A stretch of DNA of 64,000 nt from Bacterioplanoides sp. SCSIO 12839 (GCF_024397975.1 NZ_CP073745.1:1390501-1454500), one strand, 5' to 3'; positions 26,433 to 36,250 are shown, counted from the first letter of the stretch. Numbers and translations: made by a program. The notes: a model not told the origin generated them from the sequence alone.

Positions 26433-26480
26433 ACGTAATCCGACAACTGAGAGGAAAAGCTGCCGGATTATAACTTAAAT

Positions 26481-26504
26481 AAGAATCATTTCTAAATGAT
26501 TCTT
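26481..26504. promoter_or_regulatory. Perfect palindrome with 11-bp arms
   Basis: Arms AAGAATCATTT and AAATGATTCTT are separated by CT. It lies between the end of the chemotaxis receptor gene and the start of the barrel gene, both on the minus strand. It could be an operator of the barrel gene or a low-GC terminator hairpin of the receptor gene. No regulator family was assigned. Confidence 0.6.
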
Positions 26505-26507
26505 GTG

Positions 26508-28817
26508 TTAAAATCTGAACTGGGAAATCTTCTGATTAATCGCAACTGTAACGTCATCCAATTCACCACTGGCTTGTTGAATATGCGAAGCGGCCTCAAG
26601 AATACCATCGGATAAATCTTTAACGTGTGTCACGTTTTTATCAATTTCGCTGGTTACTGCACTTTGTTCTTCAGCGGCGGTGGCTATTTGTGCACTCATT
26701 TCTTCAGCCTGATCAATCATCATTGAAACCTCGTCCATTTGTTGAGCGGTTTGCTCGACTGTGTCCATGCTGTTTTCTGTTTCCTGATGAGAGGTTTGCA
26801 TCGAGCTCTGAACGGCACCCACCTGTGTTTGTAACGATTGAATTTTGTCGCGAATTTCTTCGGTGCTTTGTGCTGTGCGGCTGGCTAAGGTGCGCACTTC
26901 ATCGGCAACAACGGCAAACCCTCGTCCTTGCTCTCCGGCTCGTGCTGCTTCAATCGCTGCATTTAAAGCCAGCAGGTTGGTCTGTTCTGCAATTTGTTGA
27001 ATAACATCGAGCACTGCACCAATGCTTTCGCTTTCGTGCTCCAGCTGTTGCATATCCTCGATAGTGCGGTTCATTGTTTTGCTAAGCTGGTGAATCGTTT
27101 CTTTTGCATCAGTCGATTTCAGTTGGCTATCTTTCACTTTCTGACGAGTGTTTCGCATGCTTTCTGAGGCTAACTCCGCATGACCAGCGACCTCTGATAC
27201 CGAAGCGCTGACCTCTGTGGTAGCGGTTGCTGCCGAATTCACTTCTTCATTCTGGCGGTGCACTTTATCGGCGGTTTGTGTCGTTGTTTCCTTGAGCAGT
27301 GTTGAATTCCGACTCAGGGTTGTTGCGGTATCTTTCATACTCTGAAAGAAGCTACTCAGCTGATCAAATAACTGATTGAGCGCTTTCCCTAGTTCGGCAA
27401 ATTCATCATTGCCACTGTCACGGAACCGGGCATTCAAGTCGTTATTGTTGGCGATATTACGGATTTTTTTAATAAACAGATCAATCGGAGCGGTTAATCG
27501 TGTGCTCACCCAAAAACTAACAACCATAACAATGCTCAGTAATATCACCGCTGTCAGCAGAGAACTGTTGATTAGTTTGCTCTGCATTTCATGGACGCCA
27601 GCATAGGCTTCTTCGCTATCAATTTCAGTGAGCAGTGCCCAGCGACTTCCCAAAAAGTTGATGCTGGTAAACGCTGATAACACTTCAATATTGCGGTAGT
27701 CGCGAATGGTTTTAACGGCGCTTGCACCTGATAATGCTTGTTGGCTGGCATCGCTGTTAATCGGCTGGATACCAATGGCGCTGTCGCGAAGCTCAATTTC
27801 TTTGATGATATTTTCGTTTAAGCCTGATTTTCTTAAGGCATCCAGGTAGCCGGTTTTATCTTCAACCAGAAAACGACTTTGGCTGCGTAAGGTTTTATCA
27901 CTGCCAACCAGATAACTCTCTCCTGATTTGCCAAAGCCCATTTCCTGCCATTTTTGGTTATTGGTCATGATGTTGTTTATTTCATCAATGGGCATTTGAT
28001 AGATCAGTACACCCGACAGGTTGCCATTATTGTAGACCGGGGCTGATATAAACGAAGCGGGTGCGTTGTACGACGGGATATAGTGCTTAAAATCAACAAA
28101 AGCGGCTTGTCCGGGCGATAGCGAAAGCGCCTTATTAAAGGCCTCTGCGATACCGCTGCTTGCATAAGGACCATGCTTTAATGAAGTAGCGAAGTCTAAT
28201 TCTTTAAACACAGAATAAATAATATGACCGCTTTCCGGCTCCACCAGAAAAATATCGTAGTAGCCAAATTGTTGTAAAAAATCATTCAGATATGGATGTA
28301 AATTGCTGTGCCATTGATCATATCGGGTGTTGTTATTCTTCTGGTTCAGTGCGTTTTTTTCTCCCAGAGGGTGTGGATTCTGGCTGATATAATGTGTTTG
28401 TAAGAGCCGTCCGTGATGATCCAGCTGGCGATAAAGGTTTTGTGGCTGTGACGATTGATTTTGATTGAGTTGCTGGTAACGGCGGTCAAAGGTCTGATAA
28501 AACTGTTGTAATTCAGAGTCGTTCACTGAATTTACCTGATCAGGGTAATCATGAAACGCTTCTGTCATTTGTGTACTGGCTTCCTGTATCAACGGGCTGG
28601 AAGCCATGGTTATTAACTGAGCCTCAATGGTGTGAAGGTAGCGTTCAATACTTTTCCGGGTCAGATCTCGCTTGCTGATCAGACTTTGCTCAATTTGCGT
28701 GTAGGCATTGTCTCTGGCGGAGCTTTCTGCAATCTGATAGCTGATAAAAATAGAGGCTAATACGGCGATAACCGCGGTTAAGGTGACGGTTGTGATAATC
28801 TGATGCTTAACTTTCAT
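26508..28817 (-). CDS. Methyl-accepting chemotaxis protein with large Cache-type sensor
   Basis: 769 residues: membrane segment (about 8-28), a roughly 375-residue periplasmic part with Cache-type features ([47 protein letters not shown]), membrane segment (about 415-440), HAMP (about 440-495) and the signalling domain. The conserved hairpin tip [35 protein letters not shown] is intact near residues 605-640. There is no C-terminal CheR/CheB pentapeptide. The ligand cannot be told. No other chemotaxis genes are near, so it is a stand-alone receptor. Confidence 0.92.
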   Translation of the reverse strand: MKVKHQIITTVTLTAVIAVLASIFISYQIAESSARDNAYTQIEQSLISKRDLTRKSIERYLHTIEAQLITMASSPLIQEASTQMTEAFHDYPDQVNSVNDSELQQFYQTFDRRYQQLNQNQSSQPQNLYRQLDHHGRLLQTHYISQNPHPLGEKNALNQKNNNTRYDQWHSNLHPYLNDFLQQFGYYDIFLVEPESGHIIYSVFKELDFATSLKHGPYASSGIAEAFNKALSLSPGQAAFVDFKHYIPSYNAPASFISAPVYNNGNLSGVLIYQMPIDEINNIMTNNQKWQEMGFGKSGESYLVGSDKTLRSQSRFLVEDKTGYLDALRKSGLNENIIKEIELRDSAIGIQPINSDASQQALSGASAVKTIRDYRNIEVLSAFTSINFLGSRWALLTEIDSEEAYAGVHEMQSKLINSSLLTAVILLSIVMVVSFWVSTRLTAPIDLFIKKIRNIANNNDLNARFRDSGNDEFAELGKALNQLFDQLSSFFQSMKDTATTLSRNSTLLKETTTQTADKVHRQNEEVNSAATATTEVSASVSEVAGHAELASESMRNTRQKVKDSQLKSTDAKETIHQLSKTMNRTIEDMQQLEHESESIGAVLDVIQQIAEQTNLLALNAAIEAARAGEQGRGFAVVADEVRTLASRTAQSTEEIRDKIQSLQTQVGAVQSSMQTSHQETENSMDTVEQTAQQMDEVSMMIDQAEEMSAQIATAAEEQSAVTSEIDKNVTHVKDLSDGILEAASHIQQASGELDDVTVAINQKISQFRF

Positions 28818-28958
28818 GGTTTTTCCCGGTTATTGCTCACGCTGGTGTCCATACATCGGGATTAAGATTAGAATACCCTTTACATTTTGCACGGTTTAAA
28901 AATAACCAGCAGTAAACTTTTTAAGTGATAATACTGATAACAGGAGAGGGGTTTTACT

Positions 28959-29189
28959 ATGTCCCGGGTTGAGCGTGATTTCTTTGCACGTACAGAAGAT
29001 GATCAAAACGACTTTTTAACACAGACCTGGTGTAACGCCTGTATGAAAGCGGACCTGGGGATGACCGAACCTCAGGAATATGAGCTGGATGAGGTGATTT
29101 ATATTGAGGGAAAATGTAAGGAATGTGGTGAGCTGATCGTGACAGAAATAGCCGATGACAGCACCGATGGCGATTGGGACGACGAATAA
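28959..29189 (+). CDS. Small CxxC-CxxC zinc-ribbon-like protein
   Basis: 76 residues with a good ribosome binding site (AGGAGAGGGG). Two cysteine pairs, WCNAC (about 25-28) and GKCKEC (about 53-56), are 25 residues apart, giving a zinc-ribbon-like pattern. The C-terminus is acidic (DDSTDGDWDDE). It is cytoplasmic with no signal. I do not recognise a named family. It stands alone between the receptor gene and a convergent RDD gene and ends in a shared terminator. Confidence 0.75.
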   Translation: MSRVERDFFARTEDDQNDFLTQTWCNACMKADLGMTEPQEYELDEVIYIEGKCKECGELIVTEIADDSTDGDWDDE

Positions 29190-29205
29190 CCGCTGTTTGT
29201 CGAAT

Positions 29206-29233
29206 CAGGCCGTTGTCGTAACGGCCTGTCTTA
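29206..29233. terminator. Hairpin terminator between convergent genes
   Basis: A 9-bp perfect stem (29206-29214 with 29220-29228, loop GTCGT) is followed by TCTTATTT. It serves the zinc-ribbon gene and possibly the convergent RDD gene. Confidence 0.8.
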
Positions 29234-29235
29234 TT

Positions 29236-29694
29236 TCACGATTGACGCATTTCTTTCGGGATATAAATAACCCGGGTCACTGATGCAATGTCATGCCAGT
29301 TGCGTTGACGTTTATCGAATAACATCCAGAAAAAGCCCAACCCAAAGACAGCCAATGAGAAAAAGCCGATGCCAACCCGAAGCATGCACTGGCTGAGTTG
29401 TACGGGCCCTTCATTTTCATTGATCAAACGAATGCCCCAGGCTTTCATTCCCACCGTTTGTCCATTACGGCGCCGCCATGAATCACTGTAATAAAAAAAG
29501 GCGATGATAAACATCAAAGACAGGTTGATCGCTGCTGGCAAAGTCCCCGGGAATTCTCCATCATTAACAGCTTTAATCACGCCAACTACTGCAAAGCCCG
29601 CCATAATGTACAGCGCAATCAGGATCAAGCCATCGTACACCAGCGCAGCCAGGCGACGCGACAGCGGTGCGGTTGGGAAGTGTTTTTCAGACAT
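29236..29694 (-). CDS. RDD family integral membrane protein
   Basis: About 152 residues from ATG 29694; the frame is open upstream to 29826, but those starts overlap the divergent menA leader and add non-conserved sequence. The RDD pattern is clear: SRRLAALVYDGLIL (Arg, Asp, Asp positions), three hydrophobic segments, GQTVGMKAWGIRLI and a C-terminal FDKRQRNWHDIASVTRVI. RDD proteins are small membrane proteins of varied or unknown transport role. It is divergent from menA with about 75 bp between starts. Confidence 0.85.
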   Translation of the reverse strand: MSEKHFPTAPLSRRLAALVYDGLILIALYIMAGFAVVGVIKAVNDGEFPGTLPAAINLSLMFIIAFFYYSDSWRRRNGQTVGMKAWGIRLINENEGPVQLSQCMLRVGIGFFSLAVFGLGFFWMLFDKRQRNWHDIASVTRVIYIPKEMRQS

Positions 29695-29768
29695 AACAAA
29701 ACCAGAGTGAACAGTATGTGGCGGCATGATAACAAAAGAGAGTGTACAGTTCAGGAGCAGGCGCGCAG

Positions 29769-30635
29769 ATGACAACAAATGTTGCGCCTTGGGTGGCCTG
29801 GTGGTTGGCCATTCGCCCAAAAACACTGCCTGCTGTCATTGCTCCTGTTCTGACAGGCCAGTTTCTGGCTTATTGCCATTCTTCTGGGTCCTTCGATAAG
29901 GCCATCTTTGCCTGCATCCTGATCTGTGCTGTGTGTCTGCAAATAGCCGTTAATCTGGCCAATGATGTTTTCGATTTTAAACGAGGCGTTGATTCTTCAG
30001 ATCGTTTAGGACCGCGCCGTGCAGCGCATCAAGGTTGGTTAACTCCACAGCAGCTGATGCGGGCTGTGTTATGGGTTTTGTTGGTTGCTGTGATATCCGG
30101 TGCGGTTTTGGTGTTGCACGGTGGCTGGTTGTTCCTGCTCTTTGGCATCGCCAGTGTGATCGCTGCGTTAGCGTACAGTGCTGGCCCGTGGCCTTTATCA
30201 TCCAATGCTCTTGGCGAAATAACCGTTTTTTTATTTTTTGGTTTATTGGCGGTTTGTGGTGGTTATTATTTACACACATTTGATGTTTCACCACAGGCCT
30301 GGCGGATAGGCGTTATGATGGGCTTTTTAACGGCGGCCATTATGTTAGTCAATAACCTGAGGGATCGGGTATCTGATGAAAAAGCGGATAAAACCACGTT
30401 GGTCATATTAGTAGGTCCTACCTACGCCCGAGGGATCTACAGCCTGATGCTGCTGGCTCCGTCATCCTGGCTGATTACTGAAACAGTATTGGGGTGGCTG
30501 GCATTGATATTAGCATTGGGGCTTTGCTGGCGTGTTTTCCATAATGATGGCGCGAAGCTCAACCAGCTACTGGCGCAAACCGCCGCCTTTTGTCTGGTGT
30601 ATGCGTTATTATTTGTTGCAGGTCATCTTTTATAA
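29769..30635 (+). CDS. menA: 1,4-dihydroxy-2-naphthoate polyprenyltransferase (MenA)
   Basis: About 288 residues from ATG 29769, with AGGAG upstream; an earlier in-frame start at 29742 is less likely. A UbiA-superfamily membrane protein with about eight hydrophobic segments. The first Asp-rich motif is NDVFDFKRGVDSSDRLGP and the second is NNLRDRVSDEKADK. It attaches the prenyl tail to dihydroxynaphthoate in menaquinone synthesis. No other men genes are in the window. Followed by pdxH on the same strand, 48 bp away. Confidence 0.88.
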   Translation: MTTNVAPWVAWWLAIRPKTLPAVIAPVLTGQFLAYCHSSGSFDKAIFACILICAVCLQIAVNLANDVFDFKRGVDSSDRLGPRRAAHQGWLTPQQLMRAVLWVLLVAVISGAVLVLHGGWLFLLFGIASVIAALAYSAGPWPLSSNALGEITVFLFFGLLAVCGGYYLHTFDVSPQAWRIGVMMGFLTAAIMLVNNLRDRVSDEKADKTTLVILVGPTYARGIYSLMLLAPSSWLITETVLGWLALILALGLCWRVFHNDGAKLNQLLAQTAAFCLVYALLFVAGHLL

Positions 30636-30683
30636 GCTGCAAAGAAGAGACAATCGTTTTAAGAATGTAATTAGGTATCCGAT

Positions 30684-31322
30684 ATGCTGAATCTTGCCGA
30701 TATCCGTAAAGAATATACTCAGGGCCGACTGGACGAACAAACCTGTGCTGAGCATCCGTTACTACAGTTTCACGCCTGGTTTGAACAATACCGTGAGACC
30801 ACTCCTCCAGAGCCTACGATTATGACGGTAGCAACGGTCGATCAAACCGGTTGTCCATGGCAACGTATTTTATTGCTGAAAGGTTATGACGATAACGGCT
30901 TCGTCTTTTTCACCAACTTTGACAGTAATAAAGGGCAGCAGCTAAGCGACAATGCGCAGGCCAGCCTTCATTTTTTCTGGATTGAAATGGAACGCCAGAT
31001 TCAGATTCAGGGATCTGTGGAAAAAATTTCGCGAGAAGACGCGCAGCGTTATTTTCATTCCCGTCCGCGCGAGAGTCAGTTAGGTGCATGGGCTTCCGCA
31101 CAGAGTCGGCCACTGGATAATCGTCAACAGCTGGAAGATAAGTTTGCTGAAGTTTCTCAGCAGTTTGAAGGTCAGGATGTTCCATTGCCAGATTATTGGG
31201 GCGGCTACCGTGTGAAGCCTGAGAGAATGGAATTCTGGCAGGGTGGCGCGCACCGTTTACATGACCGCGTTGAATATCAGCTGCAAGGCGGAAGCTGGTC
31301 TAAGCGGCGTCTCAACCCATGA
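30684..31322 (+). CDS. pdxH: Pyridoxamine 5'-phosphate oxidase
   Basis: 212 residues, the normal PdxH size. The start region (ADIRKEYTQGRLDE), the FMN site (QRILLLKGYDDNGFVFFTNFDSNKG) and the C-terminal signature (EFWQGGAHRLHDR...WSKRRLNP) are all intact. It oxidises pyridoxamine/pyridoxine phosphate to pyridoxal phosphate using FMN and oxygen, in the cytoplasm. Its 3' end is convergent with the sensor gene, 29 bp away. Confidence 0.95.
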   Translation: MLNLADIRKEYTQGRLDEQTCAEHPLLQFHAWFEQYRETTPPEPTIMTVATVDQTGCPWQRILLLKGYDDNGFVFFTNFDSNKGQQLSDNAQASLHFFWIEMERQIQIQGSVEKISREDAQRYFHSRPRESQLGAWASAQSRPLDNRQQLEDKFAEVSQQFEGQDVPLPDYWGGYRVKPERMEFWQGGAHRLHDRVEYQLQGGSWSKRRLNP

Positions 31323-31351
31323 TCTGCCTTAGCCCTTGAGCGCCTGAAACC

Positions 31352-33118
31352 TTAGGTTTCGCGGATCAGGGCAAAGCTGAATTCAATCGTGAGCTGATTA
31401 TCCGTCAGCTTGCGTTTGAACTCTCCCTGCATTTGATTACCAATGATGTATTCGTACAGATGTGTTGCAGCAGGTGGAGCAGATGGTTGAGAGTCAAGAG
31501 GTTGGTGGTTCGCCATTGAAATATGGATGCTGGCATAATTGCCCAGCAGCGATAGCTTCAGCCCAATACGCTCGCATGTTGGGAATACCGGATCTTTGAG
31601 AATGATATTGTCGAGTAAAAAATAAATCAGGCGCTCATTTTCTTCCAGGATCAGTGACAGAGGCAGATCCTGATCGACCTCGATAGAATCCAATGGTAGT
31701 TTGTTAGTCATCCAGTGCTTGATACTTTGGCTCAGGTCTAAGGTGTCTTGTTGGCCATTTAATGCAATATCCAGGTAAGCCTGAGTCAGCGTTAACAGCT
31801 CAGCATTTCCCTGGTTCATGTATTGCAACAGTAGCTGATTGAACGGATTCTGAAGGCAGTTACTTTGATTCTTTTGCTGTCTTTCTAATTGTTGCGATAA
31901 CTTCTGAATATTGACCTTGGTACGCTGTTGCTCTTCGTAAAGTTCTTCTGTGCGTTTGGCGACTTTATTTTCCAACGACAGAGTCAACTCCTGTGCCTGG
32001 CGACTGGCTTGTTGTTCTTTGGTTTTATCAACGACACAAATCAGAATTTCGGCGGGTAGATTCTCTTCAAACCGAGTGACCTGAATGGTGGTATCAACCC
32101 ATTTATCCTGGCCGGAAAAATCCGTGAGATTAAGGCACGCCTGAAGTCGGTTAATACGGCCATAGAGTAGCTGGTTAAAGCGTTCTCTTTGTTCGGCAGC
32201 CATCTCGCCACTGACCAGATCCCGCAAATGTTCCATTGGGTGCGACAGTTGTTCCAGTTCGGACTGTGTGGAACCCATTAGCTTGGCAAAGTGATGGTTG
32301 CAAACCACTCGATCATTATGGCTATGGTATTGGCAAAACCCTAAAGCGGCGTTATCAATAGCCAGTGCCAGACGCTCTTTGGTGTCTTCCAGCAGAGTCT
32401 GAGCTTGTTGTCGTTCAACTACATCCTGCTTCAGCTTCTCCCGCATTTCATTGATGGCATCAGCAACCAGGTCAAGTTCATCATGTTCATTCTGGTGAAG
32501 CCTCAGGTTGAGCGGCTGGTCGAGTTTGTTTAAAGAAAAAGAATCTGCCCAGTCAGACATCACCTTGAGACGTCGGGTGATTAATAAGCGGACGATAAAC
32601 AGTACAAAGACAGAAACAGAAAAGGTTTTAAGAAACTGAGTAATTAAAATTTCAAAGGTCTTATCCATCAACTCCTGATATAAGCCAGTGTAATCAATAT
32701 CAATATACAGCTCTCCCAGCTCATAGATGTTGCCGGTACTTTGATAGGATAGCGGAAATGAATGGCGCTCATCGCTGCTGGCCAGAACATTTCCGGCACT
32801 GTGCGCAAGGCTTCCTTCTGATTCAATATAGACGTAGACGACTCCGGGGAAATTCAGAATGCCCTCAAGCTGCGAGTTAATCTGGCGGGTATCAAAGTTC
32901 CACAGGCTGTAACTGATACTCTGCTGATAGCCTGAGCGAATTTGCGAGATACTGTTGCCATATTCATTGATGCCACGGTAATAATCACTCAGCAAAATGG
33001 CACCAAAGGTAATCAGTGTGACAATAAAGCTAAACCCTAGCAGGTAAGACAGCAGCTTCAGGCCAACATGGCGGCGCTTAACAGGGGGGTCTTGGTGTTG
33101 ACCTGACGTCAAATTCAC
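31352..33118 (-). CDS. Membrane sensor protein: HAMP, PAS, degenerate histidine-kinase end
   Basis: 588 residues. Membrane segments at about 23-46 and 160-180 enclose a roughly 110-residue periplasmic domain. HAMP-like linker (about 180-240), PAS domain (about 245-370) and coiled coil (about 370-420) follow. The last 170 residues look like a kinase dimerisation/ATPase unit that has decayed. An N-box-like ENERLIYFLLDNIILKD remains, but the phospho-accepting histidine and the DxGxG glycine boxes are not recognisable. The closing QMQGEFKRKLTDNQLTIEFSFAL fits the last strand of a HATPase fold. It probably does not phosphorylate; no response regulator is adjacent. Confidence 0.7.
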   Translation of the reverse strand: MNLTSGQHQDPPVKRRHVGLKLLSYLLGFSFIVTLITFGAILLSDYYRGINEYGNSISQIRSGYQQSISYSLWNFDTRQINSQLEGILNFPGVVYVYIESEGSLAHSAGNVLASSDERHSFPLSYQSTGNIYELGELYIDIDYTGLYQELMDKTFEILITQFLKTFSVSVFVLFIVRLLITRRLKVMSDWADSFSLNKLDQPLNLRLHQNEHDELDLVADAINEMREKLKQDVVERQQAQTLLEDTKERLALAIDNAALGFCQYHSHNDRVVCNHHFAKLMGSTQSELEQLSHPMEHLRDLVSGEMAAEQRERFNQLLYGRINRLQACLNLTDFSGQDKWVDTTIQVTRFEENLPAEILICVVDKTKEQQASRQAQELTLSLENKVAKRTEELYEEQQRTKVNIQKLSQQLERQQKNQSNCLQNPFNQLLLQYMNQGNAELLTLTQAYLDIALNGQQDTLDLSQSIKHWMTNKLPLDSIEVDQDLPLSLILEENERLIYFLLDNIILKDPVFPTCERIGLKLSLLGNYASIHISMANHQPLDSQPSAPPAATHLYEYIIGNQMQGEFKRKLTDNQLTIEFSFALIRET

Positions 33119-33310
33119 ATCCTCATGATGTACGATTTTCTTACTATAGCTTTCAGTGTACTTAAATTACGCAGAATTCGTGTTTTTTTTAAGCAAAATA
33201 TGGGTTATCTGTAAAAAAATGTGCCAGAAAGTCATTTGAAAGAAAAAAGCCCGTTTTTGTTGATCTGACACCATAAAACCCTTGGTTATGAAACAATGCA
33301 CTGTTTTTTC

Positions 33311-33324
33311 TTGATTTGTATCAA
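33311..33324 (+). promoter_or_regulatory. Perfect FNR/ANR-type box upstream of ompW
   Basis: TTGATTTGTATCAA matches TTGAT-N4-ATCAA exactly, centred about 74 bp upstream of the ompW ATG. With class II spacing the start of transcription would be near 33359, with TTAATC at 33345-33350 as a possible -10. From memory, OmpW homologues in Escherichia coli and Pseudomonas (OprG) are FNR/ANR-controlled, which supports the site. Confidence 0.72.
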
Positions 33325-33391
33325 AATGGTGCAGCAACAAGTCGTTAATCTGAGCACATCTTTTATGACGCACATAATTAAGGAGTGCTTA

Positions 33392-34006
33392 ATGAAACTG
33401 TTGAAAACCCTGTTAGCTAGCGCTGTTGCTATTTCTGCTATGCCTGCTCTGGCTTATGAAGCTGGTGATATTGTTGTTAAAGCGGGCGTTATTAACGTAA
33501 ACCCGAAAGAAGATAACATCGATCAGAAAGACCTTGCGGGCCTTGGTATTACTACTGATGGTCAAGTGAGTGACGATACTCAACTGGGTCTGACACTGAC
33601 TTACATGGTAACTCCAAAAGTAGGTGTTGAAGTACTGGCTGCGACACCATTTCGCCATGATGTAACCGTAAGCGGTAACAAAATTGCTGAAACCAAGCAT
33701 CTGCCACCAACCGTTTCAGCTCAGTACTACTTGCTGGATCCTGCGTCTAAAATCCAGCCATACGTTGGTTTAGGTGTAAACCACACGTTCTTCTTTGAAG
33801 AAGATGGTGCTGCTCCACATCTGGAAAAGAGCTGGGGTCTGTCTTACTCAGCGGGTGTGAACTACGATATCGACGAACGTTTCCTGGCGAATGTTGCTGT
33901 ATGGAAGCTGGATATTGATACCGAGATTAACGGTGGCCCTGCTGACGGCGTTGACGTAGAAATCGACCCGCTGGTATTCATGGTTGGAGCTGGTATGAAG
34001 TTCTGA
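33392..34006 (+). CDS. ompW: OmpW family outer membrane protein
   Basis: 204 residues from ATG 33392 with AGGAG eight bases upstream; the open frame before it is not coding. Signal peptide MKLLKTLLASAVAISAMPALA, then YEAGDIVVKAGVINVNPKED, the OmpW opening. TYMVTPKVGVEVLAATPFRHDV and the C-terminal FMVGAGMKF are typical. The eight-stranded barrel probably carries small hydrophobic molecules across the outer membrane. Codon use looks biased toward a highly expressed gene (inference by eye). Ends in a strong terminator. Confidence 0.93.
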   Translation: MKLLKTLLASAVAISAMPALAYEAGDIVVKAGVINVNPKEDNIDQKDLAGLGITTDGQVSDDTQLGLTLTYMVTPKVGVEVLAATPFRHDVTVSGNKIAETKHLPPTVSAQYYLLDPASKIQPYVGLGVNHTFFFEEDGAAPHLEKSWGLSYSAGVNYDIDERFLANVAVWKLDIDTEINGGPADGVDVEIDPLVFMVGAGMKF

Positions 34007-34029
34007 TCTGAACCGATTAACCGCTCAAA

Positions 34030-34066
34030 GAAAACCCCGGTTTATTTTATAAGCCGGGGTTTTCTT
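34030..34066. terminator. Terminator after ompW
   Basis: The 10-bp stem AAAACCCCGG (34031-34040) pairs with CCGGGGTTTT (34054-34063), with partial pairing in the loop; a T-rich tail follows. It lies between ompW and the convergent cls. Confidence 0.88.
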
Positions 34067-34084
34067 TTGCTTTTTATTCAGGAA

Positions 34085-35521
34085 TCAAAGCAGCGGTGCG
34101 GTAAGGCGTAATAATTTATTTAACAGTCGCTGACTAATACTTTTTTCTGGTTTTGCTTCGATGGTTTGCTTGAAATCTTCTTTAAGCATGTTTTCCACTT
34201 GTTTGGCAAAACGAATATCTCTGATCAACGCATTGGCTTCAAAATTAATGCGCAAGGAACGGTTATCAAAGTTAGCACTGCCAATACAGCTCCATTGCTG
34301 ATCGATCAATAGTACCTTTTGATGCATAAATCCCGTTTGATACTGATAAAAACGAATGCCACTTTTTAGCAGTTCATCAACATAATTCTGCATCGCATGT
34401 TTAACAAACCAGCGGTCCGTTTTTTGCGGCACAATTATGCGGATATCCAATCCTCTTGCAGCTGCCAGGCGTAAGGCGGTGACTGTCGGCACATCCGGGA
34501 TAAAATACGGAGTTGCAATCCAGACGCGTTTTTGTGCCTGATGGATCATATGAGTAAAGGATAAACTCGCACTTTCCTGAATGTCCGCCGGGCCACTGTT
34601 AATACACATGACTTCACAAGCATCGCTGGTTTGCGGTTGTACTTGTCCTGATGCTGATGTCGGTATTTGGGCAGAGGCAATCCGGGCCTGCCACTGCAGT
34701 TGTGGAAGATATTGTGTTGCCCAATACCAGTCTTCGCAAAATGAAAGCTGGAACGGCAGAGCGGCCGGGCCGGATATTCTGACATGGGTATCACGCCAAC
34801 CATGACTCTGATATTCGTTGGCCAGGTTAAGCCCTCCTACAAAGGCGTGCTCGCCATCAATCAGTAATAACTTTCGGTGGTTACGAAAGTTAATTTGTAA
34901 GCGGTGGCGCACTTGCCAGGAATTAAAACGACTGACCCGGATGCCGCCTTGCTTCAGTTGTTGAATAAACCGCCGGCTGAGCTGGTGGCTGCCTATTTCA
35001 TCGTATAAAAAATACACCCTGACCCCGGCTTGAGCGCGTTCGATTAATAGCTCAGCCATTGCTTGTGCCGTGGCATCATCACGAACAATATAAAATTGCA
35101 CGCAGATGGAGTGTGTTGCCGCAGCAATGGCTTGGTGCATGCTTTGGAAGGTGTTTGTTCCATCAATCAGCAGCTGACACTGATTGTTAGCCGTCATTGG
35201 AAGGCGAAAGAAGTGGTAAAACGGACGAGTGAAAGAATCCGCAGGCGATGAAAAGGGTTGTAGATTGTTGCGGATTTGTTGCCCGAGGGCGTTCAGCTTT
35301 TTATCCCCATGACGACGCGCCTGGCGATAACCATGAAATTTTCGGGTACCAAATAATGCGTACAGCGGGATGCCGATAAACGGCATAAAGAGCAGAGTCA
35401 GGGTCCAGGCAATGGTGCCTTGTACGGTTCTGCCTTGCCAGATGGCATCAGCAGCAAACACAATGCCTGATAAGTAGAAAAGAAGAAGAGCGACTGATAG
35501 CCAGTCTGGAGTCATCATCAC
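34085..35521 (-). CDS. cls: Cardiolipin synthase
   Basis: 478 residues, typical for Cls. Two N-terminal membrane helices (about 8-28 and 36-58) precede two phospholipase-D HKD motifs: FRNHRKLLLIDGEHAFVGG (about residues 215-233) and FMHQKVLLIDQQWSCIGSANFDNRS (about 400-425). It joins two phosphatidylglycerols to form cardiolipin at the inner membrane. It is monocistronic, convergent with ompW, and upstream of it lies folE on the same strand. Confidence 0.93.
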   Translation of the reverse strand: MMMTPDWLSVALLLFYLSGIVFAADAIWQGRTVQGTIAWTLTLLFMPFIGIPLYALFGTRKFHGYRQARRHGDKKLNALGQQIRNNLQPFSSPADSFTRPFYHFFRLPMTANNQCQLLIDGTNTFQSMHQAIAAATHSICVQFYIVRDDATAQAMAELLIERAQAGVRVYFLYDEIGSHQLSRRFIQQLKQGGIRVSRFNSWQVRHRLQINFRNHRKLLLIDGEHAFVGGLNLANEYQSHGWRDTHVRISGPAALPFQLSFCEDWYWATQYLPQLQWQARIASAQIPTSASGQVQPQTSDACEVMCINSGPADIQESASLSFTHMIHQAQKRVWIATPYFIPDVPTVTALRLAAARGLDIRIIVPQKTDRWFVKHAMQNYVDELLKSGIRFYQYQTGFMHQKVLLIDQQWSCIGSANFDNRSLRINFEANALIRDIRFAKQVENMLKEDFKQTIEAKPEKSISQRLLNKLLRLTAPLL

Positions 35522-35583
35522 GGCTTCCTGAAAATGCTTTAGGTTACCGTGATGATATCAGAGTCCATTTACGGGCCAATCAG

Positions 35584-36135
35584 TTACAGACCAACCAGGC
35601 GCATAAACTCGTTGCGGGTTGCCTGATTATCACGAAATGCACCTTGCATGACCGATGTACGCATCATGGAATTCTGCTTCTGCACGCCACGCATCATCAT
35701 ACACATGTGTTTGGCTTCAATGATTACTCCCACACCACGGCACCCGGTGACTTCGGTCACGGCATCAGCAATCTGTTTGGTCATGTTTTCCTGAATCTGG
35801 AAGCGACGACCAAATACATCAACAATACGGGCAAATTTCGACAGGCCTAACACCTTGCCGTTGGGCAGATAGCCAATGTGGCATTTACCCAGAAATGGCA
35901 GCATGTGGTGCTCACACATGGAATAGAACTCGATGCCTTCCACAACCACCATTTCGTCATTGTCACTACTGAATACGGCACCATTCACCACTTCATCGAT
36001 ACTGGTGGTGTAGCCACTGGTCAGAAATTGCATGGCTTTGGCTGCACGTTTCGGGGTGTCGAGCAGACCTTCACGGTCGACATCTTCACCCAGCTCGGCC
36101 AGGATTTGCTTGTAGTGTTGGTCAAGGTTTGACAT
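35584..36135 (-). CDS. folE: GTP cyclohydrolase I
   Basis: 183 residues. Zinc ligands C74 and H77 in [10 protein letters not shown] and C145 in [10 protein letters not shown] are all present. It converts GTP to dihydroneopterin triphosphate, the first step of folate/pterin synthesis, as a cytoplasmic homomultimer. It lies between murI and cls on the same strand, with its own 115-bp AT-rich leader. Confidence 0.95.
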   Translation of the reverse strand: MSNLDQHYKQILAELGEDVDREGLLDTPKRAAKAMQFLTSGYTTSIDEVVNGAVFSSDNDEMVVVEGIEFYSMCEHHMLPFLGKCHIGYLPNGKVLGLSKFARIVDVFGRRFQIQENMTKQIADAVTEVTGCRGVGVIIEAKHMCMMMRGVQKQNSMMRTSVMQGAFRDNQATRNEFMRLVGL

Positions 36136-36250
36136 GACAATTCCGTAATTTGTAAATCGTAGTTGGTTAAATGTGGTCGGTTAAATTAAAGCCTGAGTAT
36201 TTTACTCAATTAATTAAAACTTATACAAGTTTTGGTTTGTGTATAAGATT

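Noticed and set aside
33167-33373. Small minus-strand frame upstream of ompW
   Set aside because: No ribosome binding site, and it covers the ompW promoter with the FNR box.
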